Assembly (NCBI GenBank): GCA_041158045.1
Contig: JBEBCD010000010.1
Location: forward strand, 1-27,903
Source of the DNA: CAXRBC01 sp041158045
Lineage (GTDB): Bacteria > Actinomycetota > Acidimicrobiia > Acidimicrobiales > Ilumatobacteraceae
Reading direction: 5' to 3'
DNA length: 27,903 bases
Shown here: positions 1 to 6,446 of the stretch, in pieces
Numbering within the stretch: position 1 is the stretch's first letter
How the letters are laid out: each line of letters starts with the position of its first letter
Program-made: the position numbers and the translations under genes
Notes under the pieces: generated by a model
Seen by the model: the letters and a program-made list of their open reading frames with translations, nothing else
What the model was told of the DNA's origin: nothing
Database searches by the model: none

Positions 1-242
1 CCACCGCGCAGGAACGCCGCCCCCGCCGCCTTCACGTTGCGCGCGACGTCGAGGATGAGCTCGCGCGACTCGACCATGTTGGGCCCCGCCATGATCGGCA
101 CGGTGCCGCCGCCGAACTCCACGCCCGCCACCGTGAAGCGCTAGACGTGGTCGGGTGATCGCTTGGCGGCGAGGGGGAACTTCGAGACGAGGTCGTCCGG
201 CGCGATGTCCTTCCCCGGGAACGCATTCGTCATCTCAGCCAT
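1..242 (-). pseudogene. DAHP/KDO8P synthase-like protein, 5' part, interrupted by in-frame TAG
   Basis: The frame starts at ATG 242 (MAEM; the next ATG is at 233), overlapping the stop of the upstream oxidoreductase by 8 bases. It reads 33 codons to a TAG at 141-143, then continues in the same frame to the window edge. After the stop it encodes VEFGGG, AGPNMVESREL and FLRGG. These match the start of the type I-beta DAHP synthase / KDO8P synthase barrel, which condenses phosphoenolpyruvate with an aldose phosphate. The residue after AGP is Asn (78-80), where DAHP synthases and metal-dependent KDO8P synthases have the metal-binding Cys; metal-independent KDO8P synthases carry Asn. Both sides of the stop look coding, so a point mutation, a sequencing error or readthrough are all possible. 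GTG codons at 131 and 122 could restart a shorter protein, but neither has a clear ribosome binding site. The rest of the gene lies outside the window. Confidence 0.65.
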
Positions 243-1296
243 GGCGCGCCCCGAGTCTTGCCGACACGGGTGAGGCGGCGAGCGAGGCCCACCCGCCCGA
301 CTCCGCGCTCGCGTACAGCGCGTGCACCAGCCGCGTCGTCGCCGCACCGTCGTGCGCCTCCACGGGCGCCCGCGTCCCGCCCGCGGCGAGCTCGTCGACG
401 ATCGCCCTCAGCAGCGGTCCGTGGCTGAGGCCGTACCCGGACGGCACCTCCTGCGAGCACCGCGACGCGGCATCGGCGTCGCCCGCCTCGGGGCGTACGA
501 AGTCCCACTCCTCGACGCGGTTGAGCGCGACGCCGCCGATCCGCGCCGTGCCGAGCTCGCCCGTCACCGTGAGCGACGCCTCGAAGTCGCGGGGGCGCGC
601 CGCCGTCGTCGCCTCGATCGTGCCGAGGCCACCCCCGGCGAGCCGCACGGCGGCGACGAGGGTGTCCTCCGCCTCGAGGGCGTTGAGGCGGTTGGCGATC
701 GTCGCCGCGACGGCCTCGACCGGCCCGAAGAGCCACTGGAGGACGTCGACGTGGTGGATGGCCTGCTGGTTGATCATGCCGCCGTCGCTCGCCCAGGTGC
801 CGTGCCATCCGTCCTCGTAGTACGACTGCTCGCGGCACCAGCGCAGGCGCACCGCGACGGAGACGATGCGCCCGAAGCGACCGCGGCCGGCGGCGTCGGC
901 GAGCAACCGGACGGCGGGGTTGAGCCGGTTCTGGAACGCCACGGCGTACATGCGACCGCGCTCGCGCGCGAGCGCGGCATTGGCCTCGATCTCGGCGGGC
1001 GTCATGGCGGCGGGCTTCTCGACGAGCACGTGCGACCCGGCATCGAGCGCGACCCGCGCATGATCCGCGTGCATGCCCGAGGGCGTCGCGACGATCACCA
1101 GCGACGGGCGGTCGTGGGCGAGCAGCGCCGGGAGGCCGTCGCGCACCGGCGCGCCGAGCGCCGCACCGAGTGCCTCCGCGCGGGAGGCGACCACGTCGGC
1201 CACCCCGACGACGCGCGCGCCGCGGAGCCCACGGAGGAACTGGACGTAGTGCTGCGCGACCCGCCCGCACCCGACGAGGCCGACGTCGACCGTCAC
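235..1296 (-). CDS. Gfo/Idh/MocA family NAD(P)-dependent sugar oxidoreductase
   Basis: This 353-residue protein has the full length of the family. A Rossmann motif at the N-terminus (GLVGCGRVAQ, about residues 6-15) binds NAD(P). The EKPAAMT segment near residue 95 is the family's EKP motif, whose Lys is catalytic, and NQQAIHHVDVLQW near residue 180 carries the usual catalytic His/Asp region. These enzymes oxidise or reduce a hydroxyl on a free or nucleotide-linked sugar, in the cytoplasm. The GTG start at 1296 overlaps the stop of the glycosyltransferase in a GTGA, and its own stop overlaps the ATG of the synthase-like gene, so all are translationally coupled. The operon suggests that it modifies the carbon chain of the sugar that is later CMP-activated. 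The substrate cannot be read from the sequence. Confidence 0.85.
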   Translation of the reverse strand: MTVDVGLVGCGRVAQHYVQFLRGLRGARVVGVADVVASRAEALGAALGAPVRDGLPALLAHDRPSLVIVATPSGMHADHARVALDAGSHVLVEKPAAMTPAEIEANAALARERGRMYAVAFQNRLNPAVRLLADAAGRGRFGRIVSVAVRLRWCREQSYYEDGWHGTWASDGGMINQQAIHHVDVLQWLFGPVEAVAATIANRLNALEAEDTLVAAVRLAGGGLGTIEATTAARPRDFEASLTVTGELGTARIGGVALNRVEEWDFVRPEAGDADAASRCSQEVPSGYGLSHGPLLRAIVDELAAGGTRAPVEAHDGAATTRLVHALYASAESGGWASLAASPVSARLGARHG

Positions 1297-2636
1297 GACG
1301 GGAGCAGGCCCGCGAGCGCGCCGTACGTCGCCGCGTCGCGCACCTCGACGGCGGCGAGGGGCTCCGCGACCTCGTGGATGCCGGCGTTGCGCGAGAACAC
1401 CTCGCGCGAGCGCAGGCTGACCGCGCGCGTGACGAGGCCGAGGCCGATGAGGCCGATCCATGCGGCGTCGCGCTTCGCCGCGCGGGGCTTGAAGCCCTCG
1501 CCGACCTGGGCGACGTCGCCGTCGTGGGCGAGCCACACGCCGCGCATCTCGCGCCGACCGGCGACGACCGTGTCGAGGCCCTCCGCGGCGAGGCGCTCGA
1601 GCATCGCGTCGACGAGGCCCGCCGGTCGGAACGGGTACGTCACCTCGAGGACCGCGACCGCGTCGGGCGCGTCGCCCGCCGCCTCGCGCGTCCCGAGCAC
1701 CCAGGCCACCACGTCGAGGACGTCGACGCCGGGGGCCGACAACTCCGCGGGCCGCATCGCGACCTCCGCGCCGGCCTCGCGCGCGACCCGCGCCAGCCCC
1801 TCGTCGTCGGTCGCCACGACGACGCCGCCGAGGTACCGCGACTCGCACGCGGAGGCGACCGCGCGCCGGAGCAGGTCGGCCTGGGTGGCGTCGCCGGGGT
1901 TGGCCCGCACCGGGATCACCGCGAGCGAGCGCAGCGCCGCGGGCGCGAGCGACGGGGGCACGTCGGCCACGCCGTGGATCGATTCGAGGACGCGCACCAC
2001 GCCGCGGGCCCGGCGCTCGTCGCCGCCCTGGTGGATCCCGTGCCAGTGGTACACGCTCGCGTCGGGCGCGTAGGCGATCCGCATCCCCGCCGAGATGACG
2101 GCCTGCCCCCACACGCGGTCCTCGAGGTTGCTCACGCGCTCGTCGAAGGGGAACCGCTCCCACGTCTCGCGGCGCAGCGCGCTGTTCGCATTGTGGAAGA
2201 ACGGGTCCCGCACCTGCATCTTCGGGTCGAGGCCGAAGACGGTGAGCAGGTCGCGCTTGTCGTGGTCGCTCGAGAACGGGAGCGGCTCCTGCCGGCCGTA
2301 CGCCCCGGCGACGGTCGGGTCGCCGAGCGGGGCGATGAGGGACTCGAGCCAGCGGTCGTCGACCGGGATGCAGTGGGCCGAGAGGCACACGACGATCTCG
2401 CCGGTCGACGCGCGGATCCCGTCGTTGAGCGCGCGGCCGGGGAGGAACTCGTCGACCTCGACGAGCGTCACCGGGTGGGCCCGCGCGCGCTCGACCGTGC
2501 GGTCGGTGGAGCGGTTGTCCACCACGACGACCTCGACGTTGCGGTGCGTCTGGCCGAGGACCATCCGCAGGCACGGCTCGATCCACCGCTCCTCGTTCTT
2601 GGTCCGCACGATCACGGACACGCGCGGCGCGCTCAC
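1293..2636 (-). CDS. GT2 glycosyltransferase fused to a degenerate cytidylyltransferase-like domain
   Basis: The protein has 447 residues. Residues 1 to about 215 form a GT-A glycosyltransferase family 2 domain: VSVIVRTKNEE at the start, VVVVDNRSTDRT, and LSAHCIPVDD where the metal/nucleotide site lies. Residues from about 228 to the end resemble NeuA/KdsB-type nucleotidyltransferases (AVIPVRANPG, VVVATDDEGLARVAREAGAEV, RPAELS, VTYPFRPAGLV). The N-terminal signature, normally ARGGSKG-x-P-x-KN, has decayed to VRANPGDATQ, so this half is probably not an active synthetase and may bind the CMP-sugar. The GTG start at 2636 overlaps the upstream synthetase stop in a GTGA. The intact synthetase sits directly upstream, so the natural reading is that this protein transfers the sugar that enzyme activates. 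The acceptor is unknown. Confidence 0.82.
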   Translation of the reverse strand: MSAPRVSVIVRTKNEERWIEPCLRMVLGQTHRNVEVVVVDNRSTDRTVERARAHPVTLVEVDEFLPGRALNDGIRASTGEIVVCLSAHCIPVDDRWLESLIAPLGDPTVAGAYGRQEPLPFSSDHDKRDLLTVFGLDPKMQVRDPFFHNANSALRRETWERFPFDERVSNLEDRVWGQAVISAGMRIAYAPDASVYHWHGIHQGGDERRARGVVRVLESIHGVADVPPSLAPAALRSLAVIPVRANPGDATQADLLRRAVASACESRYLGGVVVATDDEGLARVAREAGAEVAMRPAELSAPGVDVLDVVAWVLGTREAAGDAPDAVAVLEVTYPFRPAGLVDAMLERLAAEGLDTVVAGRREMRGVWLAHDGDVAQVGEGFKPRAAKRDAAWIGLIGLGLVTRAVSLRSREVFSRNAGIHEVAEPLAAVEVRDAATYGALAGLLPS

Positions 2637-3340
2637 GCCCCTCCCCGGATCCTCAGCGCGGCCTCGGCGAGGCGGAGATCCTCCTCGTCGTGGATGTCGA
2701 TCGCGGTGAACGCATCGTCGTTCACGATAATTTCCACGCGGTCCCCGATCCGGCGACCCTCGCGCCAGAGCGACGCGCGACTCGCGCACGCGAGCCCCGT
2801 GTCCTCGCGCACGACGGGCCGGCGCACCTGGCGCGACGAGTACACGGCCATCCAGTCGCGCACGCGCTCCCAGCTGCCGTCCTCGCGGCGCTCCCAGAAG
2901 TTCTTGTGCGTGGCGTGACCCGCGAAGACGCTCTCCAGTTCGGGGCGGGACCGCAGCAGCGTCACGGCCTCGCGGATCCACTCCGGCCGGCGGAAGACGT
3001 CGGCGGGCGAGAGGAAGACGCACACGTCGAACGCTCGACCCGACAGCCGCTCGTACTCGAGGAGCGCGTGCCGGAGCCCCGACTCGGTCGTCGCGAGGTC
3101 CCCCGCGAGCTCGGCCGGCCGCACGAACGGCACCTGCGCCCCCGCGGCACGCCCCGCCTCCGCGATGCGCTCGCTGTCGGTCGAGAGCACCACGTCGTCG
3201 ACCACGCCGGACTCGAGCGCGTGGCGGATGGGCCGCGCGACGAGCGGCTCGCCGGCGAGCAGCCTGAGGTTCTTGTCGGGGAGGCCCTTCGAGCCGCCGC
3301 GCGCGAGCACGACGGCGAGCGTCCGCGCGGTCGCGCTCAT
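2633..3340 (-). CDS. CMP-sugar synthetase, acylneuraminate/ulosonate cytidylyltransferase family
   Basis: This 235-residue protein matches single-domain NeuA/PseF/KdsB-type enzymes, which join CTP and a 2-keto-3-deoxy sugar acid to give the CMP-sugar and pyrophosphate. The N-terminal loop VVLARGGSKGLPDKN (residues 10-24) is the intact CTP-binding signature. It is followed by LLAGEPLVARPIRHAL, VVLSTDSERIAEAGRAAGAQVPFVRPAEL and a C-terminal VNDDAFTAIDIHDEEDL, where the metal-binding acidic residues lie. The ATG at 3340 overlaps the epimerase stop in ATGA. The sugar could be a nonulosonic acid, Kdo or another ulosonate. No clear NeuB homologue is present; the only condensing-enzyme candidate in the window is the interrupted synthase-like gene at 1-242. 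Confidence 0.88.
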   Translation of the reverse strand: MSATARTLAVVLARGGSKGLPDKNLRLLAGEPLVARPIRHALESGVVDDVVLSTDSERIAEAGRAAGAQVPFVRPAELAGDLATTESGLRHALLEYERLSGRAFDVCVFLSPADVFRRPEWIREAVTLLRSRPELESVFAGHATHKNFWERREDGSWERVRDWMAVYSSRQVRRPVVREDTGLACASRASLWREGRRIGDRVEIIVNDDAFTAIDIHDEEDLRLAEAALRIRGGA

Positions 3341-4359
3341 GCGAGCAGCTCCGGGTGCGCGCGGCACCACTCCGCGAGCCGCGCGAGGCCCTCGTCGAGC
3401 CCGACGCGCGCCCGCCAGCCCGTGAGCGCGCGCAGCTCCGCGCAGTCCGCCGCGGTCGCGTCCATGTCGCCCCGCTGGCGGCCGGCGAGCCGCACGCGTG
3501 CCTCGCGCCCGAGCGCCCGCTCCAGCGCAGCGACGAACTCGCGCAGCGCCACCGGGTGCTCCCCGCCGACGTTGACCACCCGCCACGGCGCACTGCTCGT
3601 CGTCGGGCGCGGCCGCCGCGCGTCGAAGGCCGCGTCCCCCGCAGCCGGGAGCGCCGCGAGCGCGACCACCGCGTCGACGATGTCGTCGACGTACGTGAAG
3701 TCGCGCGAGTGGTCGCCGCCGTTGTAGAGCTCGATCTCCTCCCCCGCGAGGATCGCGCGGGCGAACTTGATCGGCGCCATGTCCGGCCGCCCCCACGGCC
3801 CGTAGACGGTGAAGAACCGCATGCCCGTGCTCGCGAGCCCGTGCACCGATGCGTAGCTGTGCGCGATCGCCTCGTTGGCGATCTTCGTCGCCGAGTAGAG
3901 GCTCACCGGGTGCTGCGCGGGGTCCGACTCGCGGTACGGCAGGTCGCGATTGAGCCCGTACACCGAGCTCGTCGACGCGTACAGCAGGTGCCCGACGCCT
4001 GCGCGGGCGCTCGCCTCCGCGACGTGCAGGAAGCCCATGAGGTTGGTACGTCCGTACGTGTACGGGTCGTGCAACGCGCGGCGGATCCCCGCCTGTGCCG
4101 CCAGGTGCACGACGACGCCGGGCCGCGAGCCGTCGACCGTCCGCGTCACCGCGTCGGCGTCCGCGACGTCCCCCTCGACGAAGCGGAACCCCGCCCGCCC
4201 CTCGAGCCGCGCCAGCCGCGCGCGCTTCAGCCGCGGCGAGTAGTAGTCGTTGAGGTCGTCGACGCCGACGACCTCGCGCCCCTCGTCGAGCAGGCGCCCC
4301 GCGACCGCCGCCCCGATGAAGCCGGCCGCCCCCGTGACGAGGACGCGCCCGTGATCCAC
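3337..4359 (-). CDS. NAD-dependent epimerase, UDP-glucuronate 4-epimerase-like
   Basis: This is an extended short-chain dehydrogenase of 340 residues. It has the NAD motif VTGAAGFIGAAVAGRL (about 8-23), then GVDDLNDYYSPRLK, which is typical of UDP-glucuronate 4-epimerases (CapI/LpsL/GAE group). ASTSSVYG and YSATK carry the catalytic Ser/Tyr/Lys, and VYGPWGRPDMAPIKFARAI is another hallmark of that group. The likely reaction interconverts UDP-glucuronate and UDP-galacturonate in the cytoplasm; a related substrate is possible. The GTG start at 4359 lies 9 bases after the stop of the monooxygenase and exactly 6 bases after a TAGCCT, so a leaderless transcript probably begins here and this is the first gene of the glycan operon. 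Its stop overlaps the next gene in ATGA. Confidence 0.87.
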   Translation of the reverse strand: MDHGRVLVTGAAGFIGAAVAGRLLDEGREVVGVDDLNDYYSPRLKRARLARLEGRAGFRFVEGDVADADAVTRTVDGSRPGVVVHLAAQAGIRRALHDPYTYGRTNLMGFLHVAEASARAGVGHLLYASTSSVYGLNRDLPYRESDPAQHPVSLYSATKIANEAIAHSYASVHGLASTGMRFFTVYGPWGRPDMAPIKFARAILAGEEIELYNGGDHSRDFTYVDDIVDAVVALAALPAAGDAAFDARRPRPTTSSAPWRVVNVGGEHPVALREFVAALERALGREARVRLAGRQRGDMDATAADCAELRALTGWRARVGLDEGLARLAEWCRAHPELLA

Positions 4360-4365
4360 GCGTTC

Positions 4366-4371
4366 AGGCTA
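4366..4371 (-). promoter_or_regulatory. -10 element TAGCCT for a leaderless glycan operon transcript
   Basis: On the minus strand TAGCCT is followed by six bases and then the GTG of the epimerase. The 17-base string CGTAGCCTGAACGCGTG differs at one base from the one in front of miaB (16-18032 region near 18018). The TAG is also the stop codon of the upstream monooxygenase. No convincing -35 was seen. Confidence 0.55.
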
Positions 4372-5493
4372 CGGACGGCCCGCGCCGCGGAGCCCCGCGG
4401 GCGACGCGGCGGGCGAGGGCGGCGTCGCGAGCGGCGCGTGCGCGAGCCGCGGCAGCACGTGGCGCGCGACGAGCTCGCACTCCTCGCCGTGCGGGTATCC
4501 CGAGAGGATGAATGCGCGCACGCCCGCGTGCGCGAGCTCGTGCAGCGTGCCCCCCACCTGGTCCGGGTCCCCCACGATCGCCACCCCGGCGCCACTGCGG
4601 GCCCGGCCGACGCCGGTCCAGAGGTGCCGCGCGACGTATCCCTCGGCGTCCGCGTCGTCGCGCAGCTCGCGCTGGCGCGCCACGCCGGCCGACGCCGCAT
4701 CGAGCGAGCGCGCACGGATCGCCGCGCCCGTCGCGTCGTCGAGCCGGGAGACGAGGCGCCGCGCGGCGGCGCGAGCCTCGTCCTCCGTCGCCCGCACGAT
4801 CACGTGGGACCGCCAGCCGAACTCGATGGTCCGGCCGTGCGCCGCCGCGCGGCGCCGCACGTCGGCCACCACCTCGGCGATCCGCGCCGGCACGTCGGGC
4901 CACATGAGGTAGACGTCGGCGATCCGCGCCGCGCACTCGCGCGCCTCCTCCGACAGCCCGCCGAAGTACACGGGGAGGTGCCGCGGCGTCTCCCGGCAGA
5001 TGCGCGGCGGGTCCACCCGCAGCCGCAGGTGCTCGCCGTCGACGTCGACGGGGCGTCCCGCGAGCAGCTCGCGCAGGGCCCACACCCACTCCGCCGTGCG
5101 CCGGTAGCGCGCGGGGCCGTCGAGGCGCTCCCCCGGCATCTCGGAGGAGATCGCGTTGACCGTGAGGCGCCCGCCCGCGAGCTCGTCGAGCGTCGCCAGC
5201 TGCCGCGCGAGCTGCGGCACGACGAGCTCGCCGAGCCGCACCGCGAGCAGCAGCCGCATCCGCGACGTCTCGCGCGCCGCCGCGGCGGCGAACGCGGTGG
5301 CGTCGATGCCGAGCTCGTAGCCCGACGGGAGGAGGCAGTTGTCGAAGCCGAGGGCGTCCGCCCGTCGCACGATGCCCGCGCAGTGCGCCCACGACGACGC
5401 GAGCGCCGGATCGCGCACGCCGAGGTACTCGTAGTCGTCGTCGCACAGCGCGGCGAACCACGCGACCTCGACCGGCGCGTCCACCCCGGTCAC
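4369..5493 (-). CDS. LLM-class flavin-dependent oxidoreductase, luciferase-like monooxygenase
   Basis: The protein has about 374 residues and resembles bacterial luciferase-like / alkanesulfonate monooxygenase (SsuD-type) enzymes, which use reduced flavin and oxygen in a TIM barrel. Support comes from VEVAWFAAL at the start, ADALGFDNCLLPSG, LLLAVRLGELVVPQLARQLATLDELAGGRLTVNAIS (typical of the family's third strand region), LPVYFGGLSEEA and the C-terminal VGDPDQVGGTLHELAHAGVRAFILSGYPHGEE. The substrate cannot be told. The start is uncertain: I chose GTG 5493, 31 bases after the aldo/keto reductase stop. GTG 5541 would overlap that gene and has a GGAGG directly against it, too close for normal use; GTG 5484 is also possible. 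The C-terminal 20 residues are Ala/Pro-rich and probably disordered. Confidence 0.82.
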   Translation of the reverse strand: MTGVDAPVEVAWFAALCDDDYEYLGVRDPALASSWAHCAGIVRRADALGFDNCLLPSGYELGIDATAFAAAAARETSRMRLLLAVRLGELVVPQLARQLATLDELAGGRLTVNAISSEMPGERLDGPARYRRTAEWVWALRELLAGRPVDVDGEHLRLRVDPPRICRETPRHLPVYFGGLSEEARECAARIADVYLMWPDVPARIAEVVADVRRRAAAHGRTIEFGWRSHVIVRATEDEARAAARRLVSRLDDATGAAIRARSLDAASAGVARQRELRDDADAEGYVARHLWTGVGRARSGAGVAIVGDPDQVGGTLHELAHAGVRAFILSGYPHGEECELVARHVLPRLAHAPLATPPSPAASPAGLRGAGRP

Positions 5494-5524
5494 GCCCGTG
5501 TCGCCCGGGTCGTCGGCGCCCCCG

Positions 5525-6445
5525 TCACGGGAGCCTCGCACCCTCCGAGGCCTGCACGATGCGGTACAGGTCCGGCCGCTCGAGCCGCTCGAGCCGGCAT
5601 CCCGCCGCCGCCCGCACCCGCTCCGGTCGCTGCGTCCCGAGCAGCACCACCGGCCGCGACGGGTGCGACCGGACGAAGGCGTAACACACGTCCTCCCGCG
5701 TCACGCCCTCGCGCCCCGCGATCTCGTCGAGCACCGAGAGGAGCTCGGGGCGCACGCCCTCGCCGGTCCCGGGCACGGCGCCGCCGCCGTCCCCGGACGC
5801 GGCGCTCGCGAGCCGCCCGCCCGCCAGCGGGCTCCACGCCAGCGGCACCACGCCGTCGCGCATGCACGCGTCGAACGTCCCGTCCCGCATCGGCGCGAGG
5901 TGCGCCGGCGAGTACTCCGGCTGCGACGCCGCGATGGGGAACGGCAGCCACTTCGCGAGCGCCTCGTACTGGGCCACCGTGAAGTTGGAGACCCCGACCT
6001 CGGCGATCTTGCCCTCGGCGCGCAGCGCCGCGAGCACCTCGGCGGTCTCCGCGGGGTGCGCATACATGTCGGGCCGGTGGACGAAGTAGAGGTCGATCCG
6101 CTCCACCCCGAGCCGGCGCAGCGACGCCTCGCACGCGGCACGCAGCACGTCCGGCCGCTGGTCGTACGGCACGCCGGGCACGATGCCGCCCTTGGTGACG
6201 AGGATGCAGCGCTCGCGCAGCGACGGCGCCGCCGCGAGGACGCGCCCGAGCATCTCCTCGCACGTCCCGCGGCCGGCGCCGCCCCAGTTGGCCCCGTAGA
6301 CGTCGGCGTTGTCGAGCAGGCGGACGCCCGCGTCGACCGCCGCCTCGACGAGCCCGCGCGCCTCGTCGAGCGAGGGCGTGGTGAAACGCCAGAGTCCGAG
6401 GCCGAAGTCGCCGGGATCCCCCAGCGACCCGAGGCGCCGGATCAG
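5525..6445 (-). CDS. Aldo/keto reductase
   Basis: The catalytic tetrad of the NADPH-dependent aldo/keto reductase superfamily is readable: Asp and Tyr in LLDNADVYG, Lys in ILVTKGG, His in LYFVHRPD. Later family segments are IAEVGVSNFTVAQYEAL, QPEYSP, PLAWSPLAGGRL and VVLLGTQRPERV. The length is about 306 residues, usual for the family. No canonical start lies near the expected N-terminus (LIRRLGSLGDPGDFGLGLWRF). The best-placed candidate is CTG at 6445, one base after the TGA of nrdJ. A GTG at 6523 is in frame but would overlap nrdJ by 77 bases and add 26 residues that do not look like a reductase. The gene is probably co-transcribed with nrdJ. The substrate is unknown. Confidence 0.85.
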   Translation of the reverse strand: MIRRLGSLGDPGDFGLGLWRFTTPSLDEARGLVEAAVDAGVRLLDNADVYGANWGGAGRGTCEEMLGRVLAAAPSLRERCILVTKGGIVPGVPYDQRPDVLRAACEASLRRLGVERIDLYFVHRPDMYAHPAETAEVLAALRAEGKIAEVGVSNFTVAQYEALAKWLPFPIAASQPEYSPAHLAPMRDGTFDACMRDGVVPLAWSPLAGGRLASAASGDGGGAVPGTGEGVRPELLSVLDEIAGREGVTREDVCYAFVRSHPSRPVVLLGTQRPERVRAAAGCRLERLERPDLYRIVQASEGARLP

Positions 6446-6446
6446 A

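Noticed and set aside
155..5982. Several long plus-strand open frames (200-875 codons) opposite the glycan operon and its neighbours
   Set aside because: They are rich in Arg/Ala/Pro/His, have no domain motifs and are exact antisense shadows of well-supported minus-strand genes; long antisense frames are expected at this GC content.
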